From NCBI GenBank assembly GCA_015655375.1, contig JAATFD010000040.1:38983-102982 (forward strand): a stretch of DNA of 64,000 bases. The letters are read 5' to 3'. A model generated the notes under the pieces. It was not told the DNA's origin, ran no database searches, and worked only from the letters and a program-made list of their open reading frames with translations. Origin of the DNA: Actinomycetales bacterium (GTDB lineage: Bacteria > Actinomycetota > Actinomycetes > Actinomycetales > Actinomycetaceae). Below, piece after piece: positions 1 through 7,932 of this stretch. Numbering within the stretch: position 1 is the stretch's first letter; the number at the start of each line of letters is the position of its first letter. The translations under genes and the position numbers were made by a program.

Positions 1-863
1 CCCAGCTCGGGACCGGTCCGGGTGCCGTCATCTGTGCAGCCGGAGCGGGCCTGGCCCCGGCCGACCGCAAGCTCTATGCGCTGCGCGACACGACGGCGAC
101 GGTCGAGTGCGTTCCGCTCATTGCGTCGTCCATCATGTCGAAGAAGATCGCCGAGGGGACCCATGCCCTGGTGCTTGACGTCAAGGTCGGGTCGGGTGCA
201 TTCATGAAGACCCGGGCCCGGGCCGAGGAACTGGCACACACGATGGTCGACCTCGGCACCGATGCTGGAGTGGACACGGTCGCGCTGCTCACCGATATGT
301 CGACGCCGCTGGGACGCACGGTCGGCAACGCCCTCGAGGTGCGTGAGGCGGTCGAGGTCCTGGCAGGTGGTGGCCCGTCCGACGTTGTCGAGCTGACGCT
401 GGCGCTCGCCCGGGAGATGTTGACCCACGCTGGGCACCCCGATGCGGATCCCGAGGCCGCACTGGCGGATGGTCGGGCGATGGACGCGTGGCGCGCCATG
501 GTTCGCGCCCAGGGCGGCGATCCTGATGCTCCGCTGCCGCAGTCCACGCACACGGAGACCGTCGTCGCTGAGGCGGGTGGATACGTCACGGAGATGGACG
601 CGCTGGCGGTTGGCGTCTCGTCCTGGCGGCTCGGTGCCGGACGCGCACGCAAGGAGGACCCGGTCCAGGCCGAGGCCGGGATCGAGATTCATGCCAAACC
701 CGGTGACCTTGTCCGGGCCGGGCAGCCGATCCTCACGTTGCACACGCGGACACCCGAGCGCTTCGATCGGGCCAAGGCCGCGCTGTCCGGCGCGATCAAC
801 ATCGGACCGGATGCCCCCGATATTCCTGACTCGGTCGTGCTGGGTCGAATCGCACCGCGGTGA
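1..863 (+). CDS. deoA: Thymidine phosphorylase, C-terminal part (5' end outside window)
   Basis: This is the 3' part of a pyrimidine-nucleoside/thymidine phosphorylase, which splits thymidine or deoxyuridine with phosphate into base and deoxyribose-1-phosphate in the cytoplasm. The open frame enters at base 3 with no start codon, so the N-terminal third lies outside. Visible family segments are LAPADRKLYALRDTTATVE, the conserved SSIMSKKIAEG stretch and the LDVKVGSGAFMK glycine-rich segment. The C-terminal domain has the usual IEIHAKPGD-type barrel region. The stop codon overlaps the GTG of the next gene (GTGA), indicating translational coupling. With deoC downstream this is a deoxynucleoside salvage cluster. 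The choice between thymidine phosphorylase and the broader pyrimidine enzyme is not settled by the visible part. Confidence 0.93.
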   Translation, partial: QLGTGPGAVICAAGAGLAPADRKLYALRDTTATVECVPLIASSIMSKKIAEGTHALVLDVKVGSGAFMKTRARAEELAHTMVDLGTDAGVDTVALLTDMSTPLGRTVGNALEVREAVEVLAGGGPSDVVELTLALAREMLTHAGHPDADPEAALADGRAMDAWRAMVRAQGGDPDAPLPQSTHTETVVAEAGGYVTEMDALAVGVSSWRLGAGRARKEDPVQAEAGIEIHAKPGDLVRAGQPILTLHTRTPERFDRAKAALSGAINIGPDAPDIPDSVVLGRIAPR

Positions 864-1516
864 GCACGACCTCGGCGCAGAGGCAGGGAGACGGAATTTC
901 GGCGACACTGCCGCGCCAGACCGACGCCACCACCTGTGGGATCGCGGCTGTGGCGGCGGTCGCTGCGCGGGCCAGACGGCTGAGTGTGCCTAGGTCGATG
1001 AGCGGTGGTACTGGCGAGGAAGGCGGCGCTGGGTTATATCTTGATGCTGGCGACGACCGGATTGCGCGAGTACAGCGGGACCTCCACCGGATCGCGGCCC
1101 GTACTGGCATCCCGTGGCCTCAGTCATTGGGCACGTCGCCCTGGGCACTGGCGACGTTGGCGCGGCGAGCCACCGGCGAGAGATACCGGATCCTGCCGTG
1201 GATCGGACCGTGGGCGGGGTCGACCTCGAGGGCCGTCGATCTCGCGGTCGAGGCCGGCCTCGATGCGTTCGCATACTCCGGATCGAGGCTCATTCCGCGT
1301 CACGTGGTGGCGATCCTCGGGCAGGAGTCCGAGGAATCAGGGGGCGAGACCTATGCGGTCTTCGAGCCGTCCTCGGGAGCGGTGCTGCGGGTGGCGCGCT
1401 CGGCGTTCACGGCAGGGGACCCTCAAGCCCGCGCGGCGTTGGGCAACTGGCGGCGCCCGCTGCTCGCCGTGGTGCCTCATGTGTCACGGTCTCGGAGGCT
1501 GTGCGCGGCCCGGTGA
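860..1516 (+). CDS. Hypothetical protein with papain/C39-like Cys-His pattern
   Basis: A 218-residue protein with no family I can name firmly. Near the N-terminus it has a QTDATTCGIAA segment resembling the catalytic-cysteine motif of papain-fold and C39-type peptidases. A histidine follows in RHVVAIL and an acidic strand in YAVFEPSSG, matching the Cys...His...Asp/Glu order of that fold. No signal peptide or membrane segment is evident. The GTG start overlaps the deoA stop by four bases, and deoC follows 110 bases later, so it is co-transcribed with deoxynucleoside salvage genes. A cysteine-peptidase-like role is inferred from the motif order only. It may instead be a catalytically dead relative. 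Confidence 0.72.
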   Translation: MSTTSAQRQGDGISATLPRQTDATTCGIAAVAAVAARARRLSVPRSMSGGTGEEGGAGLYLDAGDDRIARVQRDLHRIAARTGIPWPQSLGTSPWALATLARRATGERYRILPWIGPWAGSTSRAVDLAVEAGLDAFAYSGSRLIPRHVVAILGQESEESGGETYAVFEPSSGAVLRVARSAFTAGDPQARAALGNWRRPLLAVVPHVSRSRRLCAAR

Positions 1517-1626
1517 CCATCTAGCATCGAATGAGTTGACGGCGGTGCCCGCTTCGGGGTGACTCCGCTCGTGCCTTCCCATTCCACCGAATCCGGCCTC
1601 GCCCCGGACGAACCCAAGGAGAGATC

Positions 1627-2277
1627 ATGACCACTCGTTCCGAGGTCGCAGCGATCATCGACCACACACTGCTTAGGCCCGAGTCCACACACGCCGACGT
1701 GGAAGAACTCGTCGCGGAGGCTTGCGAACTGGGGACCTACTCGGTGTGTGTTTCTCCGTCGATGGCTCCCCTGGATCTGCCGGAGGGACTGCACCTGGCC
1801 TGCGTCTGCGGGTTTCCATCAGGTGCGCACATCTCGGAGGTCAAGGCCGCCGAGGCCGCCGGTGCGGTTGCAGCGGGTGCCGATGAGATCGACATGGTCA
1901 TCAACCTCGGACTGGCGACAGAGGGAGATTGGGCGGGGGTCGAGGCCGACATCCGCGCGGTTCGCGAGGCCTGTCCGAAGTCAGTCCTCAAGGTCATCAT
2001 CGAGTCTGCGGCGCTGGACGACGACGAGATCGTTGCCGCGTGTCGGGCGAGTGAAGCGGCGGGTGCCGATTTCGTCAAGACCTCAACAGGGTTCCACCCA
2101 GCCGGTGGGGCGTCGGTCCATGCTGTCAAGTTGATGCGCGCGACGGTCGGAGATCGGCTGGGTGTCAAGGCTTCAGGCGGGATCCGCACGGCTGAGGCGG
2201 CGCTGTCCATGATCGATGCCGGGGCGAACCGTCTGGGGCTGTCCGCTTCACGCGCGATCCTTGGGGAACTGGACTGA
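1627..2277 (+). CDS. deoC: Deoxyribose-phosphate aldolase
   Basis: DeoC cleaves 2-deoxyribose-5-phosphate to glyceraldehyde-3-phosphate and acetaldehyde, the last step of deoxynucleoside breakdown. The 216-residue TIM-barrel protein starts with the typical [18 protein letters not shown]. It carries the EIDMVINLG segment and two lysine regions: VLKVIIES, and [15 protein letters not shown], which holds the Schiff-base lysine in the KTSTGF motif. [11 protein letters not shown] holds the second active-site lysine. An AAGGAG ribosome site lies 6 bases before the ATG. It follows deoA and the small coupled gene, and a phosphomutase and a purine nucleoside phosphorylase lie within 6 kb, which together would convert deoxynucleosides to glycolytic intermediates. 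Confidence 0.97.
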   Translation: MTTRSEVAAIIDHTLLRPESTHADVEELVAEACELGTYSVCVSPSMAPLDLPEGLHLACVCGFPSGAHISEVKAAEAAGAVAAGADEIDMVINLGLATEGDWAGVEADIRAVREACPKSVLKVIIESAALDDDEIVAACRASEAAGADFVKTSTGFHPAGGASVHAVKLMRATVGDRLGVKASGGIRTAEAALSMIDAGANRLGLSASRAILGELD

Positions 2278-2316
2278 GTGACCAGATGGAGGTCTGAGGG
2301 GCGCGGCTGCCCGCCG

Positions 2317-2733
2317 TCAGGAACGGTCGGCCGCAGGCGCGACGGTCTCTCGGGACGTGCGCACGGAAGAGCCGGTTGCGCGCGCAGTGGCTTCCTCGAC
2401 GAGTGGCCGCAGACCGACCGCAAGTGTGAAAACCCGATCGTCGAGGACATCGACGCGATGCGTGAGACGATCGATCGAGTGCACCATGTCGGTCCTGAGC
2501 TGAGCAACGTCTTGGTCGAACTCCGCGAATCGCTGGTCGTGTTCGGCCAAGTGTGCGTCCATCTTGTCGAACCGAGCGTCGACCTTTCCGAACCGGGTGT
2601 CGATCTGGTCGAAGTGTGCGTCAATCCGGTCCTCAAGGCGTTCAAGGGCATGAGTCTGGGTGCGCACGACAGCCAACAGGGTGCCGATGATCGCGATGAC
2701 GCTCGCGGCGTTCGCAACGATCTCCCAGGACAC
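2317..2733 (-). CDS. Small membrane-anchored coiled-coil protein
   Basis: A protein of about 138 residues. The GTG start is chosen because AAGGAG lies 9 bases upstream; longer starts lack a site. It has one hydrophobic N-terminal helix (IVANAASVIAIIGTLLAVV). A long heptad region follows in which a 7-residue unit of the form D-x-R/H-F-x-x-V/I recurs about six times (for example IDTRFGKVDARFDKMDAHL). This predicts a membrane-anchored coiled coil. The last 30 residues are polar and low in complexity. It converges with deoC. No enzymatic motif is present and the function is unknown. Similar short heptad proteins are often annotated only as hypothetical. Confidence 0.7.
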   Translation of the reverse strand: MSWEIVANAASVIAIIGTLLAVVRTQTHALERLEDRIDAHFDQIDTRFGKVDARFDKMDAHLAEHDQRFAEFDQDVAQLRTDMVHSIDRLTHRVDVLDDRVFTLAVGLRPLVEEATARATGSSVRTSRETVAPAADRS

Positions 2734-3077
2734 GGTCAACACTCCTTCATTGTGCGGTCTGCGCATCGCGAGCGCCAGGGCTCACAGACATGAGGGTCGT
2801 AGATCAGCCGACTGATCTGCGAGTGCCGTGGGCGGAACTGTGGACACAGAACAGCAGGTGTTCGGGCTGTGGATAGAGGCGGACGGACCGTGGCGTTCTC
2901 TCGAAAGTGCCACTCTGCCGTCCAGGCTCTGCCACTCACGCCCGATTGGCCGACGAGGGTGGGGCCCGTGTGTCGTCGTGGTCGTCGCGCGACGGGCAGC
3001 CGGCACCCCCGCCCTCGTTCATCTGTGTCGTGTTCTGATCACCTGATCTGCCGGGATCGGACGACCACGAGCCTTGC
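2734..3077. other. Intergenic region, no gene seen
   Basis: About 340 bases between the start of the coiled-coil gene and the 3' end of the symporter gene. Both genes are on the minus strand, so this holds the promoter of the coiled-coil gene and the 3' flank of the symporter. Frames open here have no ribosome site or recognisable protein. I see no strong hairpin. Confidence 0.5.
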
Positions 3078-4538
3078 TCAGTCCTCGTCGTCCTCGTACG
3101 CGTGCTGGAGCTTCTCGATTTCCTTGATATCGACCTGCGGGGTGGGCATCAGATGGTCCTGGGCGGGATCCGTGACGGAGGGCATGCGAAGATCGACCTC
3201 GGAGTCCTCGTCAGTCGGCACGAACTTGATCTTGCCGGACAGGACATCTCGGACGCGTTGGTCGTCGACCGAATGGGTCCAGTGCCCGATGACCAGGGTC
3301 GCCACGGAGTTGCCGGCGAAGTTCGTCAGGGCGCGGGCCTCAGACATGAAGCGATCGATGCCGACGATGATGCCGACACCGTTGAGCAGCTCCGGACGAT
3401 AGGTCTGCAGGCCAGCGGCTAGGGTCGCGATGCCTGCGCCGGAAACACCTGCGGCGCCCTTCGAGGCGATGATCATGAAGACCAACAGGCCGAGCTGCTC
3501 GCCGAAGGACATCGGCTGCTTCATCGCATCGGCGATGAAGATCGACGACATCGTCAGATAGATCGCGGTGCCGTCGAGATTGAAGGAGTACCCGGTGGGG
3601 ACGACGATCCCAACGGTCGCCTTGTCGACGCCGACGAATTCCATCTTCCGCATGAGATTCGGGAGCGCGGATTCGGAGGAGGAAGTTGCCACGATCAGTA
3701 GGAATTCCCGCGCCAGGTACTTGAACAGACGGTAGGCATTGAAGCGTGTGAACGCCCACAGGACCAGTGCGAGCAGGCCGAAGATGAAGATGATGCAGGT
3801 CGCGTAGAAGCCGAGCATCAGCTTCGCGAGCTCGCCGATGGCTGACCATCCGGTGTTTCCGACAACGCCCGCCATCGCGCCGAAGGCTCCGATCGGGGCC
3901 AGCCAGAGGATCCACGAGAGGATCTTGAAGACGAGTTTCTGGATGTATCCGATGGCGCGCAGCACCGGCTCACCTTGTTTGCCGAGCGACTGGATTGCGA
4001 AGCCGACGAGCAGGGCGACGATCAGGGCTGGCAGCACCGAGTCGCCGACCAGGGGGGCAAAGAGACTCGTGGGAATCAAGGATTGAACGAACCCCGTGAT
4101 GCCGCTTGCCTCAGAGGCGGTGCCGGAGGCCTGGTAGGAGACTCCCTCGACATTGAGCCCATCGCCGGCGTGGACGAGGTTTCCCACGACCAGACCGATG
4201 AACAGGGCAAGGGTCGACATCGTGATGAAGTAGATGAGGGCGAGCCCGCCCGCCTTGCCGACAGTCGCTGCGGCCCGCACCGACCCGATCCCCAGGACGA
4301 TCGTGCAGAAGATGACGGGAATGATGATCATCTTGATGATGCTGACGAACATCGTGCCCAGGATTGCGAGTCCAGCTACGGACTTCCCGCCGAAGCCTCC
4401 GAGAAGGACACCAGCGATGACAGCGATGATGACGAGGATGTACAGCCAGTGACTGTTGTCCTTGCGGGGCTTCTTGGGCTCCGGAACCTGAATGCTCTTG
4501 ACGGGATCTTTTCCTGGACCTGTGGGGGGAGGGGTCAT
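3078..4538 (-). CDS. Dicarboxylate/amino acid:cation symporter (DAACS family)
   Basis: A secondary transporter of the GltP/DctA family that takes up glutamate, aspartate or C4-dicarboxylates with Na+ or H+. The 486-residue protein has 8 membrane segments and two re-entrant loops. Family signatures are present in order: the serine-rich loop ATSSSESALPNLMRKME, the PTGYSFNLDGTAIYLT segment (NxDG substrate/cation motif), the re-entrant ASKGAAGVSGAGI loop, and the last helix IDRFMSEARALTNFAGN with the substrate-binding Arg/Asp/Asn region. The charged 60-residue C-terminal tail is cytoplasmic. The ATG with GGAG 8 bases upstream was preferred over an upstream in-frame start. The exact substrate cannot be read from the sequence. 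A long leader with a hairpin lies upstream. Confidence 0.93.
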   Translation of the reverse strand: MTPPPTGPGKDPVKSIQVPEPKKPRKDNSHWLYILVIIAVIAGVLLGGFGGKSVAGLAILGTMFVSIIKMIIIPVIFCTIVLGIGSVRAAATVGKAGGLALIYFITMSTLALFIGLVVGNLVHAGDGLNVEGVSYQASGTASEASGITGFVQSLIPTSLFAPLVGDSVLPALIVALLVGFAIQSLGKQGEPVLRAIGYIQKLVFKILSWILWLAPIGAFGAMAGVVGNTGWSAIGELAKLMLGFYATCIIFIFGLLALVLWAFTRFNAYRLFKYLAREFLLIVATSSSESALPNLMRKMEFVGVDKATVGIVVPTGYSFNLDGTAIYLTMSSIFIADAMKQPMSFGEQLGLLVFMIIASKGAAGVSGAGIATLAAGLQTYRPELLNGVGIIVGIDRFMSEARALTNFAGNSVATLVIGHWTHSVDDQRVRDVLSGKIKFVPTDEDSEVDLRMPSVTDPAQDHLMPTPQVDIKEIEKLQHAYEDDED

Positions 4539-4778
4539 GAAGCACTCCAAATTCGGTGGGGGAACTGCGCGACAGCCCAACAAACGAGGACGCGACGCCG
4601 GCGGCGCGTCGACTCCTCGGAGTTCTGTGGGCTTCCGGTGTCATGCTAAGCGTTGATCCGACGAATGTGGGACGTTTGTCCCGTGTACTTTTCTCCACCC
4701 GCGCTGATCTGCTGAAGCGCAGATCACATTGTGGAAACCCGCGGATCTGTTCGGGAGATCCGGGGTGGAAAAGGTCTT

Positions 4779-4817
4779 CGACTGCTGGCGGAGCCTCGAC
4801 GAGCCCGCTAGCAGTCG
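4779..4817. promoter_or_regulatory. Inverted repeat upstream of the symporter gene
   Basis: The arms cgactgctggcg and cgctagcagtcg are complementary over 12 bases with one mismatch and enclose a 15-base loop. It sits about 240 bases upstream of the symporter start. It could be an operator, a leader hairpin or a terminator. No T-run follows on either strand. Confidence 0.4.
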
Positions 4818-5013
4818 GCCGAGAGTCTTGTGCTCGTGGCTCTTTCGCCAGTTCACATCCGGTGATGGACGAGGCGACGGCCCGATCGGGAATGGAAGGG
4901 GGGCGACAATGTGGCGATGGGCGCGGCGGTGGTGGAGGCGACGATGGACCCGGAGATGGCACGCTGGTCGGTCCATTGCGGAGGACCTGGTTCCGCCTGC
5001 TCACCCTCGTGAT

Positions 5014-5080
5014 TCCGCATTTATCGGTGAGTCCGCGTCTGTCGGTGAGTCCCCATATCTGGTCCGCAGTTATTGGTCAG
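5014..5080. repeat. 18-nt direct-repeat cluster, consensus TCCGCNNNNNTCGGTGAG
   Basis: Two perfectly adjacent 18-base units (TCCGCATTTATCGGTGAG and TCCGCGTCTGTCGGTGAG) are followed by a 13-base degenerate unit. A further 18-base unit, TCCGCAGTTATTGGTCAG, follows that. The same consensus, with the same 18-13-18 spacing, recurs near 10331. The role is unknown. Confidence 0.6.
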
Positions 5081-5165
5081 CCCGCTTGTAGCAGTGGCGG
5101 GTTCACAGATAACTGCGGATTTGCCCACGGCGGGAACTCACCGAAGTTGCTATCGGGCCAGCCGA

Positions 5166-6881
5166 TCAGATGCCCAGCGCGGCCCTCATATCGGTCTTGA
5201 CGGCATCCAACCTCGCCGCCGCCACGGACCGGGCCGCCGCGACATTGCCGCCCTCGACCGGGACGATGACCTCGCAATAGCACTTGAGCTTCGGCTCGGT
5301 CCCGGATGGTCGGGCCACGACGCGGTCATCGGCTGCCGTGCGGAAGATCAGACCGTCGGTGGGTGGCAGCTCGGGCGATCCTTCGGACAGATCTGTCGTC
5401 TCGACGACCTCGGACCCAGCCAGAGACGGCACGCCGTGGGCCCGCAGATTGGCCATTCCCTCGGCAATCAGTTCGACATTCTCGACGCGGATCGTCAGGG
5501 GTGACGTCGCATGCAGGCCGTAGTCCAATGCCAGCACGTCGAGCTGCTCGAGCAGCGAGGACCCCGCGGATTTGAGGTCCCACGCCAGGGTCGCGAGCTT
5601 GAGGCAGGCGGAGATCCCGTCCTTGTCACGGACGTGGCTCGGATCGACGCAGTAACCGAGGGCCTCCTCGTAACCGAAGACCAACCCATCCACGCGCGAG
5701 ATCCACTTGAATCCCGTCAGCGTTGGCCGATAGGCAACGTGGTGGGCTGCGGCGATCTTTGCGAGCAGGCGGGAGGAGACGATCGAGTTCGCGAGGACGG
5801 CGCCCGAAGCCGCGGTCCCTGTGCCTGTTCCTTCGCCCTCATGCTCGCGGGCGGCCTGCAGGCCGAGCAGTTCACCGACCTCGTCGCCGGTCAGCTGACG
5901 CCAGTTGCCCGCAACGGTAGGATCGGGGACGGCGGCCGAACAACGATCCGCATCCGGGTCATTGGCGAGGATCAGGTCGGCATTGACCTTCCGGGCCAGG
6001 GCCATCGACAGATCGAGTGCGCCCGGCTCCTCCGGGTTCGGGAAACGTACCGTGGGGAAGTCCGGATCCGGCTCATGCTGCTCGGGGACGATGTGGACGT
6101 CGTCGAAGCCGGCGCGGTGCAGGGCCGTCAGCGCCGGATCGCCTCCAACCCCGTGCATCGAGGTCAACACGATGCGTAGCCCGTCCTTCGGTCCTTTGGG
6201 GACCAGAGAGGCCGCACGCGCGAGGTAGGCCTCGAGGATGTCGTCGCCGAGAGTCTCCCACCCGGATTCAGCGCGCGGGACGGAGGCGACGGAGGGCACG
6301 GCCTGGATCGCGGCGAAGATCTCTGCATCGACGGGCGGAACGATCTGGGAACCCTGGCCGGAGCCTGTGACGGCTCGACCGCCCAAGTAGACCTTGTAGC
6401 CATTGTCCTCGGCCGGGTTGTGGGAGGCGGTGACCATGACGGCTGCGTCGCAGGGGATGTGGCGCAGCGCAAATGCCGTGACCGGTGTGGGTAAGGGGCG
6501 CGGGAAAATCAGCGCGTGTCCGCCCGCGGCCTCGGCGACTGCGGCCGTGTCGAGGGCGAAACGGTGTGAGTTGTACCGGGCGTCGAAGCCGATGACAACC
6601 GTGAAGCCCTCACCGACGCGGGCTGTGAGTACGGCCATCAGTCCAGCAGCCGCTTTGATGACGACCGAGCGATTCATCCGGCGAGGACCGCCGCCGAGGT
6701 GCCCGCGCAGTCCGGCGGTGCCGAATTCGAGGACGCCGTCAAAGCGGTCGGAGAGATCCTCGGCCGCCTTGGTGCTGCCCGATTCTGCGTCAGCGAGCAG
6801 ACGCGTCAATTCCTCGCGCGTTACCTCATCCGGATCGTCGGCGATCCATGTGCGCACAGCAGCCGCGTCGTATACGGTCAT
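5166..6881 (-). CDS. Phosphoglucomutase/phosphomannomutase-family enzyme, probably phosphopentomutase-like
   Basis: An alpha-D-phosphohexomutase of 571 residues. It interconverts sugar-1- and sugar-6(5)-phosphates through a phosphoserine. The four active-site loops are present: TASHNPAEDNGYK (phosphoserine), NDPDADRCS (Mg2+ ligands D-x-D-x-D), the sugar-binding loop GYEEALGYCVD, and the phosphate-binding RPSGTEPKLKCY near the C-terminus. The length and the N-terminal pattern EFGTAGLRG match the PGM2/phosphopentomutase-like branch. Beside deoA, deoC and a purine nucleoside phosphorylase, conversion of (deoxy)ribose-1-phosphate to the 5-phosphate is a plausible job; this is inference from context. 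The ATG was chosen for its GGAGGAACG ribosome site. Confidence 0.93.
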   Translation of the reverse strand: MTVYDAAAVRTWIADDPDEVTREELTRLLADAESGSTKAAEDLSDRFDGVLEFGTAGLRGHLGGGPRRMNRSVVIKAAAGLMAVLTARVGEGFTVVIGFDARYNSHRFALDTAAVAEAAGGHALIFPRPLPTPVTAFALRHIPCDAAVMVTASHNPAEDNGYKVYLGGRAVTGSGQGSQIVPPVDAEIFAAIQAVPSVASVPRAESGWETLGDDILEAYLARAASLVPKGPKDGLRIVLTSMHGVGGDPALTALHRAGFDDVHIVPEQHEPDPDFPTVRFPNPEEPGALDLSMALARKVNADLILANDPDADRCSAAVPDPTVAGNWRQLTGDEVGELLGLQAAREHEGEGTGTGTAASGAVLANSIVSSRLLAKIAAAHHVAYRPTLTGFKWISRVDGLVFGYEEALGYCVDPSHVRDKDGISACLKLATLAWDLKSAGSSLLEQLDVLALDYGLHATSPLTIRVENVELIAEGMANLRAHGVPSLAGSEVVETTDLSEGSPELPPTDGLIFRTAADDRVVARPSGTEPKLKCYCEVIVPVEGGNVAAARSVAAARLDAVKTDMRAALGI

Positions 6882-7003
6882 CGTTCCTCCACGTTGCGTC
6901 TGGCCTGAATGCCGGGCGATCAAGCCTATCGCGCCCGCGCACACGCGGGAGGCGCGCCCTGTATGGACCACGAAGAGTGTCTCGCGGGGGCAGCGTGCAG
7001 GAC

Positions 7004-7855
7004 TCACTCCATGCGTTCGACGATATTGGCGAGTAGGCGGGCGATGCGCGGAGCTGCGGCCTTGCCGGCTTCGATCACCTCGGCATGAGACAGAGGCGTG
7101 GGCGAGATTCCGGCCGCAAGATTCGTCATCAGAGAGATCCCGAGAATCTCCAGACCGGCCTCGCGCGCGGCAATCGCTTCCAACGTCGTCGACATCCCGA
7201 CGAGGTCGCCGCCGAGGACCCCGGCCATGTGGACCTCGGCTGGCGTCTCGTAGTGGGGACCGCGGAATTGGACGTAGACGCCTTCAGGCAGACTCGGGTC
7301 GACCTCATGGGCGAGGTTGCGCAGACGCTGGGAGTACAGATCGGTGAGGTCGATGAAGGTCGCCCCCTCCAGGGGCGAGGCCGCTGTCAGATTGATGTGG
7401 TCGCGGATGAGGACGACCTGACCGGGGCGCCACTCGGGGTTCACGCCGCCACAGCCGTTGGTCAGCACGACGCGCGTGGCGCCGGCGGCTGCCGCGGTGC
7501 GCATCCCGTGGGCGACGGCGCGGACGCCCTTTCCTTCGTAGAAGTGGGTCCGCGAACCCAGTACCAGGGCGACGCGATCGGATCCCGTGATGCGAATCGA
7601 GCGCATGACGGGGACATGGCCTGCGACGGCGGGAGCGAAGAAGCCGGGCACCTCGGCCGCGGGGATCTCCGAGACGGTCTCACCGAGCAGGTCGGCCGCG
7701 CCACTCCACCCGGATCCGAGGACGAGGGCGATGTCGTGGTGATCGAGTCCAGAGCGCTCGGCGATGACATCGGCGGCCCGTCGGGCCAGGTCGAAGGGGG
7801 ACTCGTCGGATGCGGAGGCGGCAGGAACTCGGACAGGCGTGGGCGTGTCAGTCAT
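7004..7855 (-). CDS. Purine-nucleoside phosphorylase
   Basis: A trimeric-type PNP of 283 residues. It splits (deoxy)inosine and (deoxy)guanosine with phosphate to the base and (deoxy)ribose-1-phosphate. Visible motifs are the phosphate-binding LVLGSGWSG loop, the RTHFYEGKG segment, VLTNGCGGVN, the RDHINLT segment, the purine-site region YVQFRGPHYETPAE and GMSTTLEAIAAREAG. The length is normal for the family. The ATG lies exactly 6 bases after a TAGCGT -10 box, so the transcript is probably leaderless. It lies 123 bases upstream of the phosphomutase on the same strand, is probably co-transcribed with it, and supplies its pentose-1-phosphate. Confidence 0.96.
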   Translation of the reverse strand: MTDTPTPVRVPAASASDESPFDLARRAADVIAERSGLDHHDIALVLGSGWSGAADLLGETVSEIPAAEVPGFFAPAVAGHVPVMRSIRITGSDRVALVLGSRTHFYEGKGVRAVAHGMRTAAAAGATRVVLTNGCGGVNPEWRPGQVVLIRDHINLTAASPLEGATFIDLTDLYSQRLRNLAHEVDPSLPEGVYVQFRGPHYETPAEVHMAGVLGGDLVGMSTTLEAIAAREAGLEILGISLMTNLAAGISPTPLSHAEVIEAGKAAAPRIARLLANIVERME

Positions 7856-7861
7856 GCCTTC

Positions 7862-7867
7862 ACGCTA
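7862..7867 (-). promoter_or_regulatory. -10 box of a leaderless promoter (PNP)
   Basis: TAGCGT on the minus strand followed by 6 bases and the PNP ATG. The spacing places the transcription start at or next to the start codon. Confidence 0.55.
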
Positions 7868-7932
7868 GCGGACCTCGCAGCTCGGAGGAGTGGCGCCGCA
7901 CGTGGTGCGCCCTGCTCTGCGAGGATGAGGTC

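Larger units (their letters stand above)
4539..5165. other. Long intergenic region with hairpin and short direct repeats
   Basis: About 630 bases between the symporter start and the phosphomutase stop, without a credible gene. It contains a 12-bp-arm inverted repeat (listed separately) and a cluster of 18-nt direct repeats at its left-central part (listed separately). Open frames here have skewed composition and no ribosome sites. Confidence 0.5.

Noticed and set aside
4641..4976. A 111-codon minus-strand frame in the gap upstream of the symporter
   Set aside because: His/Arg/Pro-rich translation typical of noncoding high-GC DNA and no ribosome site.
5014..5080. CRISPR array
   Set aside because: Units are directly adjacent with a 5-base variable centre rather than 28-37-base repeats with unique spacers, and no cas genes are present.
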